Both the position numbers and the translations under genes were made by a program. The notes under the pieces are model-generated. The model was given only the letters and a program-made list of their open reading frames with translations, ran no database searches and had not been told where the DNA came from. Positions 61,892-64,000 of a stretch of 64,000 nt of DNA are shown in pieces. Numbering within the stretch: the first letter of the stretch is position 1; every line of letters starts with the position of its first letter. The stretch lies in assembly GCF_001042905.1 (NCBI RefSeq), contig NZ_JYLB01000012.1, positions 1 to 64,000 on the forward strand, in the 5' to 3' direction. This DNA comes from Pseudomonas lini. Lineage in GTDB: Bacteria; Pseudomonadota; Gammaproteobacteria; Pseudomonadales; Pseudomonadaceae.

Positions 61892-62215
61892 TTTTGCCAC
61901 TCCCATATCCGCAATTCCATAGGATATGTTGACCTCGCAGCCCCTGATAAAAGTCGACAGGATTTCAATTATTTCCAAGGGAAGGAAACGTGAGTCCTAC
62001 AGAGCGGTATTTTTTCTTACAAAACATGAGGAATCGGCTCAATTGACCCACCCGAACAATTGGTACACCGTTGGATCTCGGTTATCAGTTATCACCCGTT
62101 AATTTACACAGGGACGTGAAAACAATGAATGGAACCCCCTTAAGGGCCTCAAAAAGCGCAAGCAACAACGGCATCGATCACTTGAATGGTTTTAACGCAA
62201 GGGGCCAGTTTCTCC
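61892..62215. other. Intergenic gap without a supported gene
   Basis: These 324 bases are moderately AT-rich (about 61990-62130). A 34-codon frame (62125-62229) with a GGGACGTG before its ATG is the only ORF, and it overlaps the next gene. No terminator or promoter is clear enough to call. Confidence 0.4.
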
Positions 62216-62524
62216 ATGCAAAGCCATGACCTCAGACTACCGGTAACTCCGGTCGCGCCGTTCGCAGACAATCGCGCCAATCATCAGGCTGAACTCAAAA
62301 ACAGCGCAAAGCCCGTCGGAGAAGTGGATATGGAATCTCGCGTCATTGAACTGGAGACACACCTCAAGTACATCCGAAGAGACACGGATGAAGTCCGGGG
62401 TGACGTCAAATCCATCAAACACAGGCTTGCCTATTCAGCTGGCGGAACAGCCGTGATCCTGGGACTTCTGACCTGGATCGCCAACAGCCGCTTCGACCAG
62501 GTCGTGACACTTCTGGCACATTAA
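62216..62524 (+). CDS. Small protein with coiled coil and C-terminal membrane segment
   Basis: A 102-residue protein from ATG 62216, or 64 residues from the second ATG at 62330 (MESRVIELE), which has GGAGAAGTGG upstream. The later part is a heptad-like helix (VIELETHLKYIRRDTDEVRG) followed by SIKHRLAYSAGGTAVILGLLTWIANSRF, one hydrophobic segment near the C-terminus. This topology resembles XhlA-like and related small phage or membrane proteins, but I assign no function. Confidence 0.65.
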   Translation: MQSHDLRLPVTPVAPFADNRANHQAELKNSAKPVGEVDMESRVIELETHLKYIRRDTDEVRGDVKSIKHRLAYSAGGTAVILGLLTWIANSRFDQVVTLLAH

Positions 62525-62589
62525 GAAATGGTCATGCACGCAAGCCCGATGCGATCAACCGGGCTTGCGGGACAAAACCAGTGCCTGTA

Positions 62590-63816
62590 TCAGCTCAAGA
62601 CTTCACTCAGCGGGATGAAGCTCACACAATCACCCTCGATCAGCGTACGGCCCTCCAGCACTTCAACCAGACCGTCAGCCCAGGCAGCACTGCGCAGTAC
62701 ACCAGAGCTCTGATTCCTGTAGATGATTGCCCGACCATTCTCCAGACGTCCGCGCAAGTACTCACGTCGGTTACCAGCCTTGGGCCAGACAAACCCTGCC
62801 GGCACCTGAAACTTCAGGGGCTCGACTTCTTTTACCCCTTGGCGGCGCAAAAGGTAGGGCCTTGCCAACAGAGCAAAAGTCACCAGGGTCGATGCCGGAT
62901 TGCCGGGTAAACCAATTACCGGCACGCCGCGAAAATGCCCGAACGTCAGCGGCTTACCTGGTTTGATGGCAAGCTTCCACAGGGTCAATTCGCCCTCTTC
63001 CCGCAAGGCAATGCCCAGAAAGTCGGCCTCTCCCACTGATACGCCACCGGTCGAGAGAATCAGGTCGACATCCTTCAACTCACCGAGGCGGGCCCGAGTG
63101 GTCGCTAAATCATCGGGAAGAATGCCGGCATCGATCACTTCACAACCCAAGCGCTGCAACCAGCTGCAGAGCAATACTCGATTGCTGTTGTAGATCTGTC
63201 CCGGCCCAAGGGCCTGACCTGGCTCAATCAACTCATCACCGGTAGACAAGACCGCAACACGAATTTTGCGAACCACGTCCAGCTCAGCGCATCCCAGCGA
63301 TGCCGCCAGCCCCTGCTCGATAGGCCCCAGACGTGTTCCGGCGGGCAAGATCAGCTCACCGACAGTGGCTTCCTGACCTTGTGGACGGATGTTCTGTCTT
63401 GATTTCATGGTCTTGGTGAAACGTACCCGCTCATCCGCCTGAACTTCGGCGTTCTCCTGCATCTCGACACAGTCGGCACCTGCGGGCACAGGCGCGCCGG
63501 TGAAGATCCGCGCACAGGTACCCGGCTTCAAAGGTTCCGGGGCCTGGCCTGCAAAAATCTTCTGACTGACCACCAACGGCTCTCCCGTCCAGTCGGCCAG
63601 GTGCAAGGCATAACCGTCCATGGCACTGTTGGGCCAAGGCGGCAAATCCAGTGTCGAGACCAGGTCAGCGGCCAGTACACGCCCCTGAACCTGCGCCAAC
63701 GGCAAGCGTTCGTGCTCACTAATTTTCGAGGCGTCGGCCATTTCCAGTAAACGCGCCAGTGCCACCTCGACAGCCATCAGACTGCCAGTCTTGCCTGGCT
63801 TACCCGCGGGTTTCAC
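62590..63816 (-). CDS. moeA: Molybdopterin molybdotransferase MoeA
   Basis: A 408-residue enzyme that inserts molybdate into adenylylated molybdopterin. Seen: LDLPPWPNSAMDGYAL, ARIFTGAPVPAGADCVEMQE, LSTGDELIEPG, LSTGGVSVGEADFL, and VIGLPGNPASTLVTF. A GTG start at 63816 overlaps the moaB 3' end and follows AGGCGG; an ATG 39 bases downstream is an alternative. Cotranscribed with moaB. Confidence 0.93.
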   Translation of the reverse strand: MKPAGKPGKTGSLMAVEVALARLLEMADASKISEHERLPLAQVQGRVLAADLVSTLDLPPWPNSAMDGYALHLADWTGEPLVVSQKIFAGQAPEPLKPGTCARIFTGAPVPAGADCVEMQENAEVQADERVRFTKTMKSRQNIRPQGQEATVGELILPAGTRLGPIEQGLAASLGCAELDVVRKIRVAVLSTGDELIEPGQALGPGQIYNSNRVLLCSWLQRLGCEVIDAGILPDDLATTRARLGELKDVDLILSTGGVSVGEADFLGIALREEGELTLWKLAIKPGKPLTFGHFRGVPVIGLPGNPASTLVTFALLARPYLLRRQGVKEVEPLKFQVPAGFVWPKAGNRREYLRGRLENGRAIIYRNQSSGVLRSAAWADGLVEVLEGRTLIEGDCVSFIPLSEVLS

Positions 63817-64000
63817 AGGGTGCCGCCTGTTTCAGATGGGCCACGAAATTGCACGGACGGTGACGCGAATCCAGTTGCTCGGCGAGAATGCCGTCCCAAC
63901 CGGTGCGCACCGCATTGGTCGAGCCCGGCAAACAGCAAACCAGCGTGCCATTGGCCAGGCCGGCCAAGGCCCGGGACTGAACCGTCGAGGTGCCGATATC
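63800..64000 (-). CDS. moaB: Molybdenum cofactor biosynthesis protein MoaB, C-terminal part
   Basis: The last 66 codons of a gene whose 5' end is outside the window. The frame reads DIGTSTVQSRALAGLANGTL, then CLPGSTNAVRTGWDGIL and HRPCNFVAHLK, which matches the MoaB C-terminus (LPGSTxAxRTxWexI, RPCNF). The stop TAA (63800-63802) overlaps the moeA GTG by 17 bases. Partial only. Confidence 0.85.
   Translation of the reverse strand, partial: DIGTSTVQSRALAGLANGTLVCCLPGSTNAVRTGWDGILAEQLDSRHRPCNFVAHLKQAAPCETRG

Noticed and set aside
62125..62229. 34-codon ORF upstream of the small membrane protein
   Set aside because: It has a plausible ribosome site but overlaps the next gene start and shows no recognisable features; too weak to call.

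Overview
The window is high-GC chromosomal DNA from a fluorescent Pseudomonas, most likely of the P. fluorescens lineage. The evidence is a pyoverdine locus (pvdL, pvdS, pvdH, pvdY, an MbtH-like gene and the fpvGHJK-fpvCDEF set), an msuEDC-sfnR sulfonate operon, an acyclic terpene (atu) cluster, and many Pseudomonas-type REP/REPIN hairpins of at least four families. All names come from reading the sequence; no database search was run.

Layout. 1-384: three tandem sigma-70 promoters with GC-rich discriminators pointing left out of the window, with a boxA-like end at base 1; this looks like the control region of an rRNA operon. 517-7606: housekeeping and accessory genes (RhtA-like exporter, two small lipoproteins, an SDR, a DsbA-fold isomerase, an aminopeptidase P, a stand-alone cysteine desulfurase, a LysE exporter). 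7820-12195: a sigma-54-driven sulfonate-sulfur operon msuE-msuD-msuC-sfnR. 12192-13101: a SoxR-controlled monooxygenase gene divergent from soxR.

14022-20360 is the eight-gene fpvGHJKCDEF operon for reductive release of iron from ferripyoverdine in the periplasm; fpvD carries a REPIN inside its reading frame. 20537-22258 holds an MbtH-like gene and pvdH. 22402-29496 is a non-siderophore block (GNAT, two-component system, DsbD/TlpA/DsbG disulfide-reduction operon, alpha/beta hydrolase). 29695-44744 holds pvdL, pvdS and pvdY. I find four PvdS-type iron-starvation (IS) boxes, before the mbtH-like gene, pvdH, pvdL and pvdY, and a Fur-box-overlapped promoter before pvdS. The expected circuit is Fur to PvdS to the chromophore genes.

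45729-54972 is atuR-atuABCDEF for citronellol/geraniol breakdown, with two CCAAGC-N4-GCTTGG operators. 55044-64000 holds an exonuclease, ppnP, a MOSC protein, cheV behind a FliA-type promoter, an orphan HPt-like protein lacking the usual His, a NarL-type two-component pair, a YegS-like lipid kinase, a small membrane protein, moeA, and the 3' end of moaB cut by the window edge.

I did not find a wholly undescribed multi-gene system. The most unusual points are the REPIN translated within fpvD, the Lgt-like membrane domain without its catalytic His fused to a TlpA thioredoxin domain, the HPt-like protein without His, and several regulatory sites read directly from sequence.
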